A DNA stretch of 64,000 bases from Aliidiomarina maris (GCF_003987335.1 NZ_PIPK01000005.1:157092-221091), one strand, 5' to 3'; shown: positions 38,562 to 47,942, counted from the stretch's first letter. The notes: generated by a model from the letters alone, not told the origin. A program made the numbers and translations.

Positions 38562-39581
38562 TTAAGCCTGCTGTAAAGATTCAATAATGCGATGGTAGTT
38601 TTCTAGTCGCTCTGCGTCTAGCTTTTGTGCGGCGACGGCGGCTTGCAGTGCGCATCCGGGGTCGTTTTTATGCGTACAGTCGCGAAATTTGCAACCGCCA
38701 ATAAATGGCCGAAAGTCGCGAAAGCCCCAAGTCACCCGCTCTGGTTCAATATGCCATAAACCAAACTCGCGAATACCCGGCGAATCAATCAGTGCGGCGC
38801 GATTGGCTAAGCGGTGCAATTTAGCGACTGTGGTGGTGTGTTGGCCCAGCCCTGAGTTACTCGACACCGCACCCGTTTCAATCGCCGCATCAGGCAAAAT
38901 AGCATTGACCAGAGACGACTTGCCGACCCCAGACTGACCGACGAAAATAGATACATTGTCAGCCATTAGCGCTGTCAGTTGGTCAAGACCTTGGGCTTGC
39001 TTTGCGCTTACTGTGGCAACTTGGTATCCGATATCGCGGTACACCTGAAGCCGACTTTCGATGGCGTCACGGTTGTCCTCATCAAGTAAGTCAGCCTTAT
39101 TCAGCACAATGACAGGCCGAATTGCGATATCTTCACAAGCCACTAAATAACGGTCGATAATTTGGCTGGAGAATGCAGGTAATGGTGACGTCACCACAAA
39201 AATTTGGTCGATATTAGCCGCCACAGGCTTGATACCGTCGTAGGTATCAGGGCGGGTCAGCACGCTGCGGCGCTCTTCCACAGCTTCGATGACGCCTTGC
39301 AGGCCTTGCTCGTTCTCAGCTGCGGGGCGATACGCGACTTCATCGCCGGTCACTAACGAGCCAACGGTGCGGCGAATATTACAACGTAGGGTAACGCCGT
39401 CAGCGGTTTCGATATCCGCATGCTGGCCGAAGCGGCTAATCACTAGCGCGCTTTGCATTTGCCCCAGCTGTTCAGCGCTCCACTCAACATCTTGGCGCAA
39501 GTCACGTTTGGCCAGCCGCTTTTGCATGTTTTCGCGTACGCGCCGCTGTTGACCCTTGCTCAGTTTATTGTGTCGACCCAC
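38562..39581 (-). CDS. rsgA: Small ribosomal subunit biogenesis GTPase RsgA
   Basis: A 339-residue circularly permuted GTPase that aids late 30S maturation. An OB-fold precedes G4 (NKAD), G1 (GQSGVGKSSL) and G3 (DSPG), the order reversed from normal GTPases. The zinc knuckle is CKFRDCTHKNDPGC near the C-terminus. It is divergent from orn, as in E. coli, and 5 bases upstream of psd. Confidence 0.93.
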   Translation of the reverse strand: MGRHNKLSKGQQRRVRENMQKRLAKRDLRQDVEWSAEQLGQMQSALVISRFGQHADIETADGVTLRCNIRRTVGSLVTGDEVAYRPAAENEQGLQGVIEAVEERRSVLTRPDTYDGIKPVAANIDQIFVVTSPLPAFSSQIIDRYLVACEDIAIRPVIVLNKADLLDEDNRDAIESRLQVYRDIGYQVATVSAKQAQGLDQLTALMADNVSIFVGQSGVGKSSLVNAILPDAAIETGAVSSNSGLGQHTTTVAKLHRLANRAALIDSPGIREFGLWHIEPERVTWGFRDFRPFIGGCKFRDCTHKNDPGCALQAAVAAQKLDAERLENYHRIIESLQQA

Positions 39582-39715
39582 AACGTTCCTTTCATGGTGA
39601 TTAACTTTCTTGCTTGCTATGATACAACACTTCGGGGCTATACGCCCGTTTTGACCTGTTGCGTAAGCTTGCTAGATACATAGTACGCCTGCGCCCCTTG
39701 CGTTTGGAGCATAGC

Positions 39716-40270
39716 ATGAGCGAAATCAGTCAGCGTTTAATTTGGATTGACTTAGAAATGACAGGTTTAGTGCCTGAAACGGATGTCATTATAGAAATTG
39801 CCACCATAGTCACCGATAAAGACTTAAACGTTATCGCTGAGGGGCCAGTGTTCGCGATTCATCAAAGTGATAAAACCTTGGCCGCGATGGATGAGTGGAA
39901 CACGCGCACACATACCCAATCGGGCTTAGTCCAGCGCATTCGTGAGTCATCGGTTAGCATGGCTGACGCGCAAGCACAGACGATAGAATTCCTACGGGAA
40001 CATGTGCCAGAGCGCAGTTCCCCCATGTGCGGTAATAGTATTTGCCAGGATCGCCGCTTTCTAGCGCGTCAAATGCCTGAACTTGAAGCGTACTTCCATT
40101 ACCGTAATTTAGATGTAAGCACACTGAAGGAGTTGGCGCGGCGCTGGAAGCCGGAGGCGTTGTCGGGGTTCAAAAAACAGAATACCCACACTGCGCTGTC
40201 CGATATTCGTGAATCCATTGCGGAATTGGCGCATTATCGAGCAACCCTGCTAAATTTGGAAAAAAATTAA
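39716..40270 (+). CDS. orn: Oligoribonuclease
   Basis: A 184-residue DEDD-type 3'-5' exonuclease that degrades short RNAs, including pGpG from c-di-GMP turnover. D12 and E14 lie in WIDLEMTGL; further motifs are [11 protein letters not shown] and [12 protein letters not shown] chose ATG 39716 after GGAG rather than the longer frame at 39659. It may matter for the c-di-GMP-type regulator downstream. Confidence 0.94.
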   Translation: MSEISQRLIWIDLEMTGLVPETDVIIEIATIVTDKDLNVIAEGPVFAIHQSDKTLAAMDEWNTRTHTQSGLVQRIRESSVSMADAQAQTIEFLREHVPERSSPMCGNSICQDRRFLARQMPELEAYFHYRNLDVSTLKELARRWKPEALSGFKKQNTHTALSDIRESIAELAHYRATLLNLEKN

Positions 40271-40280
40271 AAAAAGGGGG

Positions 40281-40308
40281 TTGCATTGTTTCTCAAGTTC
40301 AGTAAAAT
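40281..40308 (+). promoter_or_regulatory. Sigma-70 promoter of tRNA-Gly with GC-rich discriminator
   Basis: TTGCAT (40281-40286) and TAAAAT (40303-40308) are spaced by 16 bases. GCGCC follows the -10 box, a discriminator type linked to stringent control of stable RNA. Confidence 0.65.
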
Positions 40309-40348
40309 GCGCCTCGCAGTCAAGGGCAATGCCCGGTAAGACAGCACT

Positions 40349-40424
40349 GCGAGTATAGCTCAGCTGGTAGAGCGCGACCTTGCCAAGGTCGAGGTCACGA
40401 GTTCGAACCTCGTTACTCGCTCCA
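40349..40424 (+). tRNA. glyV: tRNA-Gly (anticodon GCC)
   Basis: The sequence folds into a cloverleaf of 76 bases including encoded CCA. The acceptor stem is GCGAGTA/TACTCGC, the D-loop contains AGCTCAGCTGGTAGAGC, the anticodon stem CGACC/GGTCG encloses TTGCCAA (GCC), and the T-arm contains GTTCGAA. It follows orn. Confidence 0.96.
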
Positions 40425-40434
40425 AATTAGAAAA

Positions 40435-40457
40435 GCCGCCTAATCAGGCGGCTTTTT
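40435..40457 (+). terminator. Terminator after tRNA-Gly
   Basis: GCCGCCT-AATC-AGGCGGC followed by TTTTT. Confidence 0.85.
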
Positions 40458-40504
40458 GCGTTTAAGTCTTGCGCCAATGCATATCTCCTTATCTCCCTTA
40501 TATT

Positions 40505-40540
40505 TTTAATCAATATCGACATCTTTAATCAATATCGACA
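40505..40540 (+). repeat. Tandem 17-bp direct repeat upstream of the LuxR-type gene
   Basis: TTTAATCAATATCGACA occurs at 40505-40521 and again at 40524-40540, a 19-bp period close to two helical turns. It lies about 110-145 bases before the regulator's start in an AT-rich, gene-free region. A regulator binding site is likely. Confidence 0.55.
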
Positions 40541-40650
40541 CAAACAATTAATTGCTTGGTTTAGCTAAGATTTACTAGCTACCCAGTATATTCTTTGTTA
40601 TATATTAGGTATTCGCGTGTAACACAAAACATAAATAATACTTAAAAATT

Positions 40651-41322
40651 ATGCCTAATGTTATAATATCAAAGAGCAAAAGTTGGATTTCTAAGTGGGA
40701 CGGGCTGCTAGGCCTTGTTAAGCCTGACTCTCCGGTCATTCACTGTGATGCATTGCAGGACTTTTTCAGAATTCGCCTACAACCTTTGTCTGTGATCTTC
40801 GTTGATACTCAAAGTGTGGGCCTACCCAAATACTTGCCTTATAACCCCAGTCCCTATTTAAACCAATGTAACTTTGTGTTGGCGAATACGGGTGGGCTGC
40901 CAGAAAAGGCAATGCTGCACTTTCTAAAAACCGGATATAGTGGCGTGCTGCACGGAGAGGAACGGCCTGAGGACGAACTCAAAGCCCTTGAGAACTTGCT
41001 CAATAACCGGATTTGGTTCCCACGCGCAATTGTCGAGCAGGCAGTGCGTGATTATCAAACCAGCAATACGTCACAAGAGCAGGTCGTATTTGAGCTGGCT
41101 GCGGCCTACGAACTGAGTAAGCGTGAACAGCAAGTGTGTATGGCACTGCTTGACGGCCATAAAAATAGCGAAATTGCGCGGCGGTTATTTATTAGTAAGC
41201 ACACAGTGAAATGCCACGTCACGAATATGTATCGTAAGCTTGGGGTTAATTCCCGCCATGACATTCTGACCTTAGTTAACCAGCGTATGAAACGACAAGA
41301 TAATTTAGGTATGACAGGCTAA
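40651..41322 (+). CDS. Orphan LuxR-type regulator, CsgD/VpsT-like
   Basis: A 223-residue regulator with a degenerate receiver-like N-terminal domain and a C-terminal LuxR helix-turn-helix (about residues 150-212: LSKREQQVCMALLDGHKNSE; STKHTVK-type recognition helix as SKHTVKCHVTNMY). A motif WFPR at 122-125 sits at the start of the helix after the receiver, the place where VpsT has its c-di-GMP-binding W-[FLM]-[TS]-R. No sensor kinase is adjacent. The assignment to LuxR is firm; c-di-GMP binding is only inferred. Confidence 0.78.
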   Translation: MPNVIISKSKSWISKWDGLLGLVKPDSPVIHCDALQDFFRIRLQPLSVIFVDTQSVGLPKYLPYNPSPYLNQCNFVLANTGGLPEKAMLHFLKTGYSGVLHGEERPEDELKALENLLNNRIWFPRAIVEQAVRDYQTSNTSQEQVVFELAAAYELSKREQQVCMALLDGHKNSEIARRLFISKHTVKCHVTNMYRKLGVNSRHDILTLVNQRMKRQDNLGMTG

Positions 41323-41406
41323 AATTTTCGTCTGTGCGATTTGAAACTATGGGCGCGCAAACCTGGCTGTGATAATCTTGGGATGAAACAGTCAAAGGAG
41401 TCGCAA

Positions 41407-41817
41407 ATGCGCGCAAAAGTACAGTGGTGTGGCGATCTTAAGTTCTTAGGTACGTCGGGTAGCGGTCATAGCGTGGTCATGGACGGTCAACAAGGGCAGC
41501 ATGCACCAAGCCCAATGGAAATGGTGCTAATGTCCGTCGCAAGTTGCTCGTCGGTAGACGTGGTCTCCATTCTGCAAAAAGCACGTCAACGCATTCAACA
41601 TTGCGAGGTAGACGTCACGGCTGAGCGTGCCGATGCCGTCCCTGCGGTGTTCACCAGTATCCATCTGCATTTTATCGTGACTGGCGAAGACATCGCCGAG
41701 CAGCATGTCGAGCGCGCGGTCAAACTATCGGCTGACAAGTATTGTTCGGTGTCTATTATGCTCGGCGCGACCGTCAAAGTGACGCACAGTTTTAGCGTCA
41801 AACCCTCTGACATGTAA
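41407..41817 (+). CDS. yhfA: OsmC-family protein, YhfA-like
   Basis: A 136-residue OsmC-fold protein beginning MRAKVQWCGDLKFLGTSGSG, like YhfA. The conserved cysteines of the fold are seen in SVASCSSVDVV and DKYCSVSIML. Proteins with both cysteines can act as peroxiredoxin-like reductases. I chose ATG 41407 after AAAGGAG; the longer frame begins with TTG at 41341. It lies upstream of the receiver-TPR gene by 16 bases. Confidence 0.85.
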   Translation: MRAKVQWCGDLKFLGTSGSGHSVVMDGQQGQHAPSPMEMVLMSVASCSSVDVVSILQKARQRIQHCEVDVTAERADAVPAVFTSIHLHFIVTGEDIAEQHVERAVKLSADKYCSVSIMLGATVKVTHSFSVKPSDM

Positions 41818-41833
41818 GCTTGGTAGCTGTGCG

Positions 41834-43330
41834 ATGAAAGTCATCATTGTTGAAGATAATGTCGAAACCTTAGGCGTATTACGCGATTTCGTGCGCGCTA
41901 TTGATGCTAATTATGAGGTTCAGCTGCATGCGTCTGGCGCTGCACTGATGGAGCGTAAAGACAAGATTCAGGCCGATTTGATTATTCTCGGCTACGATCT
42001 TGGCCCCTCCGTCAAAGGCACTGAACTATTACACTACCTTGAGTGGCGTCAGGGAATTAGTGCCAAAACCCACGTAATTTTCTTATCTAACACCATTCAC
42101 CTTGCTAAGCGCCAAGCGCCGTTGCGTTTTACCCAAACCGAGTTTCGTGAAAAACCTATGAGCTTAGGCCACTTGCAAGCGAGCATTGCCTGGGTGAAAG
42201 AAAACCAAGCCACGTTTTCGAGTGTGTTTTACTTAATTGATAAGCAAAAATGGCTACCGGCATTTAATAGTTTGCAATTGTGCAAAGCCAACTGCCCGCC
42301 GCACTTGCAGCAACAAGCTTGGTTGCTCGAGTGCATGCTGCTGCTTAAGCTAGGTCAGTTTGCGAAGGTGATTCGCCGTTACCAGTTAATTCAGGATTAT
42401 TGCTGGGCCCGCGCGATAAAACTGCGCGCGCTGTTTAGTTTGGGTCAATACAAAGCAGGGCGTCATTTATTTAACAGTATGGCCTCGCAGGACGCGTATT
42501 ACAGTGCAACCTTGGCATTGGTGAATCAGCTTTCGATTGCTTCAGGGCAATTAGCTGATCTGCAAATGCCAGCCAGCCTAAAAGAAAGTGAGCTATCACT
42601 CTTTGAATGTGAGTGTAAAGCCATCGTATTAACTTACCAACGTCAAACCAATGATGGTCTCGCTTACTTAAACAATAAATTAAAGCGCGCTAAGCGTGGC
42701 TCCCATCAAGCTTATTTCTATGCGGTTGCCATTTTGAAAACAGTGTTGCTAGGTGTATTCAAAGAGCCGACTGTGGAACACGCCAAAGCGCAGTTAGGTG
42801 CCATGCAAGTGGCATTGAATATTGTTACCGCACAGCAGCATGGGCGCGATAAAGAGCTCAATGAGTCATTATGGCCAGCACTGTTGGAGCATTTTGAAGC
42901 AGGCACGATTACAGCCGCAAGCGACACCCAGCTCAAGGTGGGTGAGCCGACCCAAGATGCTTCACCGATTTCGTTGTTGGTACGCATGTATTTGCATTGG
43001 ATTGCCCATAGCGAGGTTCAAATTTGTCAGGTTCAAGCCTGCGTGAACCTGATTCAGCAGCAAGGTGCCACCAGTCGCGCCACCAGTAACCAGTTGTTAC
43101 TCGAACTGATGCTCGGCATGATGCTGCCAGAGCCATCTCAGCGTGTGCGCTTAGCGGATGCCCTTGGCACCTCGCTATTCAAGCAAGCCCAATTCGATAT
43201 TGCAGCCTATGCGTGGCATCGCGCTGTGCGCCTGGCGCCGCAAAATCCAGCGTTGGCGCAAAAGCTAAGCGCATGTATGCAGCGCTTGGAAGTAAAGCAA
43301 TTCTTGCCGCAGGAAACCACAGCCAGCTAA
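41834..43330 (+). CDS. Degenerate receiver domain with TPR-like C-terminus
   Basis: A 498-residue protein. Residues 1-125 are a response-regulator receiver: MKVIIVEDN acidic pair, VIFLSNT, and FREKP with the conserved lysine. The phosphoacceptor position is Gly53 (LIILGYDLGPSVKG) instead of Asp. Residues 140-490 are helical repeats of TPR type (LLKLGQFAKVIRRYQLI; AAYAWHRAVRLAPQNPALAQ). The layout recalls VieB-like proteins. It probably acts by protein binding rather than phosphorylation. It follows the OsmC gene closely. Confidence 0.75.
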   Translation: MKVIIVEDNVETLGVLRDFVRAIDANYEVQLHASGAALMERKDKIQADLIILGYDLGPSVKGTELLHYLEWRQGISAKTHVIFLSNTIHLAKRQAPLRFTQTEFREKPMSLGHLQASIAWVKENQATFSSVFYLIDKQKWLPAFNSLQLCKANCPPHLQQQAWLLECMLLLKLGQFAKVIRRYQLIQDYCWARAIKLRALFSLGQYKAGRHLFNSMASQDAYYSATLALVNQLSIASGQLADLQMPASLKESELSLFECECKAIVLTYQRQTNDGLAYLNNKLKRAKRGSHQAYFYAVAILKTVLLGVFKEPTVEHAKAQLGAMQVALNIVTAQQHGRDKELNESLWPALLEHFEAGTITAASDTQLKVGEPTQDASPISLLVRMYLHWIAHSEVQICQVQACVNLIQQQGATSRATSNQLLLELMLGMMLPEPSQRVRLADALGTSLFKQAQFDIAAYAWHRAVRLAPQNPALAQKLSACMQRLEVKQFLPQETTAS

Positions 43331-43339
43331 AAATATTTA

Positions 43340-43368
43340 TTGACAAAAGTCATTCTCGCCTCTATATC
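43340..43368 (+). promoter_or_regulatory. Sigma-70 promoter of maoP
   Basis: TTGACA (43340-43345), 17-base spacer, TATATC (43363-43368). It lies about 110 bases before the maoP ATG. Confidence 0.65.
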
Positions 43369-43475
43369 GTCAGTATAAATTTTAGGTAGCGACATTATCA
43401 TTCGGTAGGGTCGCTTATTCGAGGTTCTCCAATCCCTGAGTCAACAGGGCCGGAGGTCAGCTAGGCGAGGATATT

Positions 43476-43844
43476 ATGGCTGCATTAACCCGTGACACAC
43501 TGCTAAGAAAACCGTTTAATGATTTTCGTAACTACCCGTACGGCTTTGCACGTTCAGGTGATTTCTCTATTCGTGAAAGTGACGCTTTACTGCACTACGG
43601 CTGTTTGATTAATGCCTTAGTTGCCGGTGAATTGGCGCCTGAAACGGAAGAAGACAAGAACTTGCTGGCCGTAGCCAAGGGCGAACAGGCCGCTGTGAGC
43701 CCAGTGGAGAAAGCTTGGGCCAAGTACCAAGCCCGTATTAATCGCCCTAAAGTGGGCAGCATGTACGGCCGCAGCAAAGTGTTTGAAGACGATAGCGACT
43801 ATACCGCATCAACAGAAGACGATGACCTGGTCGTCGAAGATTAA
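43476..43844 (+). CDS. maoP: Macrodomain Ori organisation protein MaoP
   Basis: A 122-residue protein that matches YifE/MaoP: FNDFRNYPYGFARSGDFSIR, ETEEDKNLLAVAKGEQ, then VEKAWAKYQARINRPK. In E. coli MaoP works with the nearby maoS site to confine the Ori macrodomain. If conserved, this gene suggests the window may lie in the origin-proximal part of the chromosome. It ends with an acidic tail and a strong terminator. Confidence 0.85.
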   Translation: MAALTRDTLLRKPFNDFRNYPYGFARSGDFSIRESDALLHYGCLINALVAGELAPETEEDKNLLAVAKGEQAAVSPVEKAWAKYQARINRPKVGSMYGRSKVFEDDSDYTASTEDDDLVVED

Positions 43845-43875
43845 AGCGTGAGTAACGCAACTCAGATTAAAAAAC

Positions 43876-43901
43876 ATAGAGCCAGCATATGCTGGCTCTA
43901 T
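43876..43901. terminator. Bidirectional terminator between maoP and purD
   Basis: A perfect 26-base palindrome (ATAGAGCCAGCA and its reverse complement around TA), with A-rich and T-rich flanks. Confidence 0.8.
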
Positions 43902-43931
43902 TGCTTTTAAATGGTGACAGTGACTTTGCAG

Positions 43932-45224
43932 TTAAGACTGTTGCTCACGTGTAATGGCACGGTGGGCGATGTCACGACGATAGTATGCGCCGTCCCATTG
44001 AATGCCTTTCACCAGCGCATAGGCATGAGCTTGAGCTTCAGTCACGGTATCGCCTAACGCGGTACAGCAGAGTACACGTCCACCGTGAGTCACGACTTGC
44101 TGGTCTTTGACCGCCGTGCCTGCGTGAAACACTTTCGCTTGTGCCGTATTGGGCGCATCGGTTAAACCGTGAATCACGTCGCCTTTACGGTACTGCTCTG
44201 GATAACCACCCGCGGCCATCACCACGCCCACCGCAGCGCGCGGATCAAACTCAATCGGCGTACGCCCAAGTTGACCTGCTAATGCGTCTAAGCATAATTC
44301 GACTAAATCTGATTGTAAGCGCATCATGATTGGCTGTGTTTCAGGGTCGCCGAAGCGGCAGTTATACTCTAAAACTTTCGCTTGGCCGTCTTTATCAATC
44401 ATTAAACCAGCGTATAAGAAGCCAACGTAGGTATTCCCCTCAGCACGCATGCCTTCAACGGTAGGCTGCATAATATGTTGCATCACCCACGCGTTGATGT
44501 CATCGCTCAGTACCGGTGCTGGTGAATAGGCCCCCATACCGCCGGTGTTAGGACCTTGATCGCCATCATCACGGGCTTTGTGGTCTTGGCTTGAAGCGAA
44601 AGGCAAAATAGTATCGCCATCCACCATGGCGATGAAGCTTGCTTCTTCACCCTGTAAAAACTCTTCGACGACCACTTGTGAACCCGCATCGCCAAATTTG
44701 TTGTCAGCCAGCATATCGTCAATGGCAGCGTCAGCTTCGGCTAAGCTTTGCGCAATGATAACGCCCTTGCCAGCGGCTAAGCCGTCGGCTTTGATCACAA
44801 TGGGTAGCTGGTGTTGACGCACATAAGCCTTGGCCGCATCAACTTCGGTGAAGGTGCCATACGCGGCAGTCGGGATCTTGTGCCGAGCCAGGAAATCCTT
44901 GCAGAACTTCTTGGAGCCTTCTAATTGTGCAGCCCCTTGGCTTGGCCCAAAAATGGCCAAGCCATGGGCTTGAAAGGTATCAACTACACCGGCAACCAGC
45001 GGCGCTTCAGGCCCCACGATAGTCAGTTCAATGTGCTCGCGCTGGGCAAAGGCAAGTAAGCCGTCGATGTCCTCAGCACTGATAGCGACATTCTCTACCA
45101 TGGGCTCTAATGCAGAACCTGCGTTGCCAGGCGCCACGTAAACATGGTCAACACGTGACGACTGCGCAACTTTCCAGGCTAATGCATGTTCGCGGCCACC
45201 GCCGCCGATAATCAATACTTTCAT
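43932..45224 (-). CDS. purD: Phosphoribosylamine-glycine ligase
   Basis: A 430-residue ATP-grasp enzyme of purine synthesis (GAR synthetase). It starts MKVLIIGGGGREHALAWKVA and has the QDHKARDDGDQGPNTGGMGA motif near residue 215. It is downstream of purH on the same strand, separated by the exported methyltransferase-like gene; purH-purD adjacency is usual, so the extra gene is an insertion in this order. Confidence 0.95.
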   Translation of the reverse strand: MKVLIIGGGGREHALAWKVAQSSRVDHVYVAPGNAGSALEPMVENVAISAEDIDGLLAFAQREHIELTIVGPEAPLVAGVVDTFQAHGLAIFGPSQGAAQLEGSKKFCKDFLARHKIPTAAYGTFTEVDAAKAYVRQHQLPIVIKADGLAAGKGVIIAQSLAEADAAIDDMLADNKFGDAGSQVVVEEFLQGEEASFIAMVDGDTILPFASSQDHKARDDGDQGPNTGGMGAYSPAPVLSDDINAWVMQHIMQPTVEGMRAEGNTYVGFLYAGLMIDKDGQAKVLEYNCRFGDPETQPIMMRLQSDLVELCLDALAGQLGRTPIEFDPRAAVGVVMAAGGYPEQYRKGDVIHGLTDAPNTAQAKVFHAGTAVKDQQVVTHGGRVLCCTALGDTVTEAQAHAYALVKGIQWDGAYYRRDIAHRAITREQQS

Positions 45225-45236
45225 TCAGCTATCTCA

Positions 45237-46181
45237 TCATTCGGGTTTTCGGAATTTCAGGGTAAAGCGGCCGCTTTCACCGATTTCAGTGAAGCGGCCT
45301 TCAGGGTCACCACCGCGAAGGGTAGGGGGTAATGCCCATACACCATCGGAGTAATCGGCGGTATCATCTGGGTTGGCGTTAATATCGCTTTCATCAACCA
45401 ACTCAAAGCCAGCTGCCTCTGCTGCGCTAACAACCCAGCTTTGCTTGATGTAGCCGCTACTTTCAGCTTCTTCATCGTCGCGATCTTCTGGTAAGCGATG
45501 GTCGACCATGCCAAGTACGCCACCTGGGCGCAAGGCGGTATAAAAAGCGTCCATGGCTTGTTCAAGACCTTCGCCACCACTGCGCATATACCAATTATGC
45601 AAGTTTCGGAAGGTAAGTACCATGTCCGCACTGCCCTCAGGGGCAATCTCGTGATGACTGCCTGGGTTAAACTCGGTTATTTGCACATTCGCATAGATAT
45701 TACTGGTGCGCAAAAAGTCTTGATAATTACCACGCGCAGTACGAAAAAAATCTGACTCAGAGTCACCTGGGAAGTGAGCCGCATACAGTGTGCCTTCTGC
45801 TGCAAGTAGAGGTGCCAGGATTTCGGTATACCAACCAGCACCCGGCCATACTTCTACCACCGTCATGTTCGGCTCAATACCGAAAAACTCAAGGGTGTCA
45901 TATGGGTTACGCGCACCATCACGATCACGGCTTTGTGGGCGACGACTAGGCGCATCGACTGCCTCTCGCAACGTCATTGGGCTGATGTCCATATCCAGAT
46001 TAAAGTCGCGCTGCTCAAGATCTGAACCTTCGTCATCGACATCACGCACGACATCTAACTCTTCAGGCTCATTTTCTTCGACGACGGCAGGATTGACCGG
46101 CGGCTCTTCCTGCTGCATGGCAAAAGAAGGGCCTGCAATCAAGCAGGCCAAAATGCTTAAGCTTAAAAACGATTTATTCAT
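45237..46181 (-). CDS. Exported SAM-methyltransferase-like protein
   Basis: A 314-residue protein with a signal peptide (1-21, cut after SFA), an acidic linker rich in E and D, then a class I methyltransferase-like fold: MTVVEVWPGAGWYTEILAPL, GTLYAAHF, and VDHRLPED. It matches the COG4798 group of predicted periplasmic methyltransferases. No SAM is known in the periplasm, so the activity is unclear. It sits between purD and purH. Confidence 0.78.
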   Translation of the reverse strand: MNKSFLSLSILACLIAGPSFAMQQEEPPVNPAVVEENEPEELDVVRDVDDEGSDLEQRDFNLDMDISPMTLREAVDAPSRRPQSRDRDGARNPYDTLEFFGIEPNMTVVEVWPGAGWYTEILAPLLAAEGTLYAAHFPGDSESDFFRTARGNYQDFLRTSNIYANVQITEFNPGSHHEIAPEGSADMVLTFRNLHNWYMRSGGEGLEQAMDAFYTALRPGGVLGMVDHRLPEDRDDEEAESSGYIKQSWVVSAAEAAGFELVDESDINANPDDTADYSDGVWALPPTLRGGDPEGRFTEIGESGRFTLKFRKPE

Positions 46182-46271
46182 TGTAACGTCCTCAAATTTG
46201 CTGCTTATGAGAGATTCATAGTCGCTATTAAGCGTAGCAGCAAATTCGCATCCGTGAGTTAAACCCCAAGT

Positions 46272-47846
46272 TTAATGGCGGAAATGACGCACGCCGGTAA
46301 ATACCATGGCGATGTCGTGCTCGTTCGCGGCAGCAATGATTTCGTCGTCGCGAATAGAGCCACCTGGTTGAATAATCGCACTAATGCCTGCTTCTGCGGC
46401 CGCATCAATACCGTCACGGAATGGGAAAAATGCGTCCGAGGCCATGACTGAGCCAGCAACTTCTAAGCCTTCGTCAGCAGCTTTAATACCAGCGATCTTC
46501 GCGCTGTAGACGCGGCTCATTTGCCCTGCACCTACACCAATCGTCATGCCGTCTTTGGCGTATACAATGGCGTTCGATTTAACGAACTTGGCTACTTTCC
46601 AGCAGAATAGTAAATCTTCAATTTGCTGTTCGCTGGGTGCACGCTGGGACACCACTTTTAAGTCGGCAGCTGTAATGACGGCATTGTCACTGTCTTGTAC
46701 CAGTATACCGCCTTGCACACGCTTATAATCCATTTGCGCCTGGACACCTTGCCAAGGAGCAGTCACCAATAGACGCACATTTTGTTTAGCACCCACGATA
46801 GCTTGTGCTTTACGGCTTGCGCCCGGAGCGATAATCACTTCAACAAACTGACGGCTGATAATGGCTTGGGCGGTGGCTTCGTCGAGTTCACGGTTAAACG
46901 CGATAATGCCGCCAAACGCTGAGGTTGGGTCGGTTTTAAAAGCACGCTCGTAGGCCGCTTTAATACTATCGCCCACTGCCACGCCACATGGATTGGCATG
47001 CTTGACGATGACACAAGCCGGTGCGCTGAATGATTTCACACACTCTAAAGCCGCGTCCGTATCGGAGATGTTATTAAACGATAGAGCTTTGCCCTGTAAT
47101 TGCTTTGAAGTCGCAACACTCGGTGTTTCGGCATCAGCTTCCACATAAAATGCCGCTTGTTGATGACTGTTTTCACCGTAACGTAAGTCCTGCTTTTTGC
47201 GCAGCTGCAGGTTCAAGGTATCCGCAAACTGAGCTGGGGCATCGGTGTTCTGGGTGCGCTGGCCTAAGTAATTGGCGATCATGCCATCATAGGCAGCCGT
47301 ATGTTCAAAGGCGGCTGCGGCTAACTGGAAGCGAGTTTGTTGGCTCAAGCTACCTTGTGAGTCAGCCATTTCGGCTAACACGCGGTCGTAATCACTGGCG
47401 TTGACCACAATCGCGACATCCGCATGGTTTTTCGCTGCGGCGCGCACCATGGTAGGGCCGCCGATATCGATGTTCTCAATCGCATCCGCGAGGCTGCAGT
47501 CTGGGTTCGCGACGGTTTGTTTGAACGGGTATAAGTTCACCACCACCATATCAATCGGATCGATATCATGAGCTTGCATGACCGCTTCATCTTGGCCACG
47601 ACGGGCCAAAATGCCGCCGTGAATTTTAGGGTGCAAGGTTTTTACTCGACCGTCCATAATTTCAGGGTGCCCGGTATGGTCAGACACTTCGGTCACCTGC
47701 AGCCCTGCGTCACGTAATAATCTGGCGGTGCCGCCTGTGGATAGTAGGTCAACGCCTTGCTGGCTAAGTGCAGTGGCAAATTCGAGAATGCCAGTTTTGT
47801 CTGAAACGCTGAGAAGCGCACGGCGGATAGGACGGTGCTGGTTCAT
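46272..47846 (-). CDS. purH: AICAR transformylase / IMP cyclohydrolase
   Basis: A 524-residue bifunctional enzyme for the last two steps of IMP synthesis. The N-terminal MGS-like cyclohydrolase domain begins [17 protein letters not shown]; the C-terminal transformylase has [13 protein letters not shown] and a tail TGVRHFRH. I chose ATG 47846 ([10 protein letters not shown]) over the frame at 47879. Confidence 0.95.
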   Translation of the reverse strand: MNQHRPIRRALLSVSDKTGILEFATALSQQGVDLLSTGGTARLLRDAGLQVTEVSDHTGHPEIMDGRVKTLHPKIHGGILARRGQDEAVMQAHDIDPIDMVVVNLYPFKQTVANPDCSLADAIENIDIGGPTMVRAAAKNHADVAIVVNASDYDRVLAEMADSQGSLSQQTRFQLAAAAFEHTAAYDGMIANYLGQRTQNTDAPAQFADTLNLQLRKKQDLRYGENSHQQAAFYVEADAETPSVATSKQLQGKALSFNNISDTDAALECVKSFSAPACVIVKHANPCGVAVGDSIKAAYERAFKTDPTSAFGGIIAFNRELDEATAQAIISRQFVEVIIAPGASRKAQAIVGAKQNVRLLVTAPWQGVQAQMDYKRVQGGILVQDSDNAVITAADLKVVSQRAPSEQQIEDLLFCWKVAKFVKSNAIVYAKDGMTIGVGAGQMSRVYSAKIAGIKAADEGLEVAGSVMASDAFFPFRDGIDAAAEAGISAIIQPGGSIRDDEIIAAANEHDIAMVFTGVRHFRH

Positions 47847-47905
47847 AACCTGATTTCCATGATTTATGAGTAAAAACAAAGACTAAATTATAAAGCAAAA
47901 GCAAA

Positions 47906-47932
47906 TAAAAAGCCCCGCACAGAGGCGGGGCT
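47906..47932 (-). terminator. Terminator after fis
   Basis: AGCCCCGC (47911-47918) pairs with GCGGGGCT (47925-47932); on the minus strand TTTTT follows. Confidence 0.85.
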
Positions 47933-47942
47933 TCAGGGGCAA

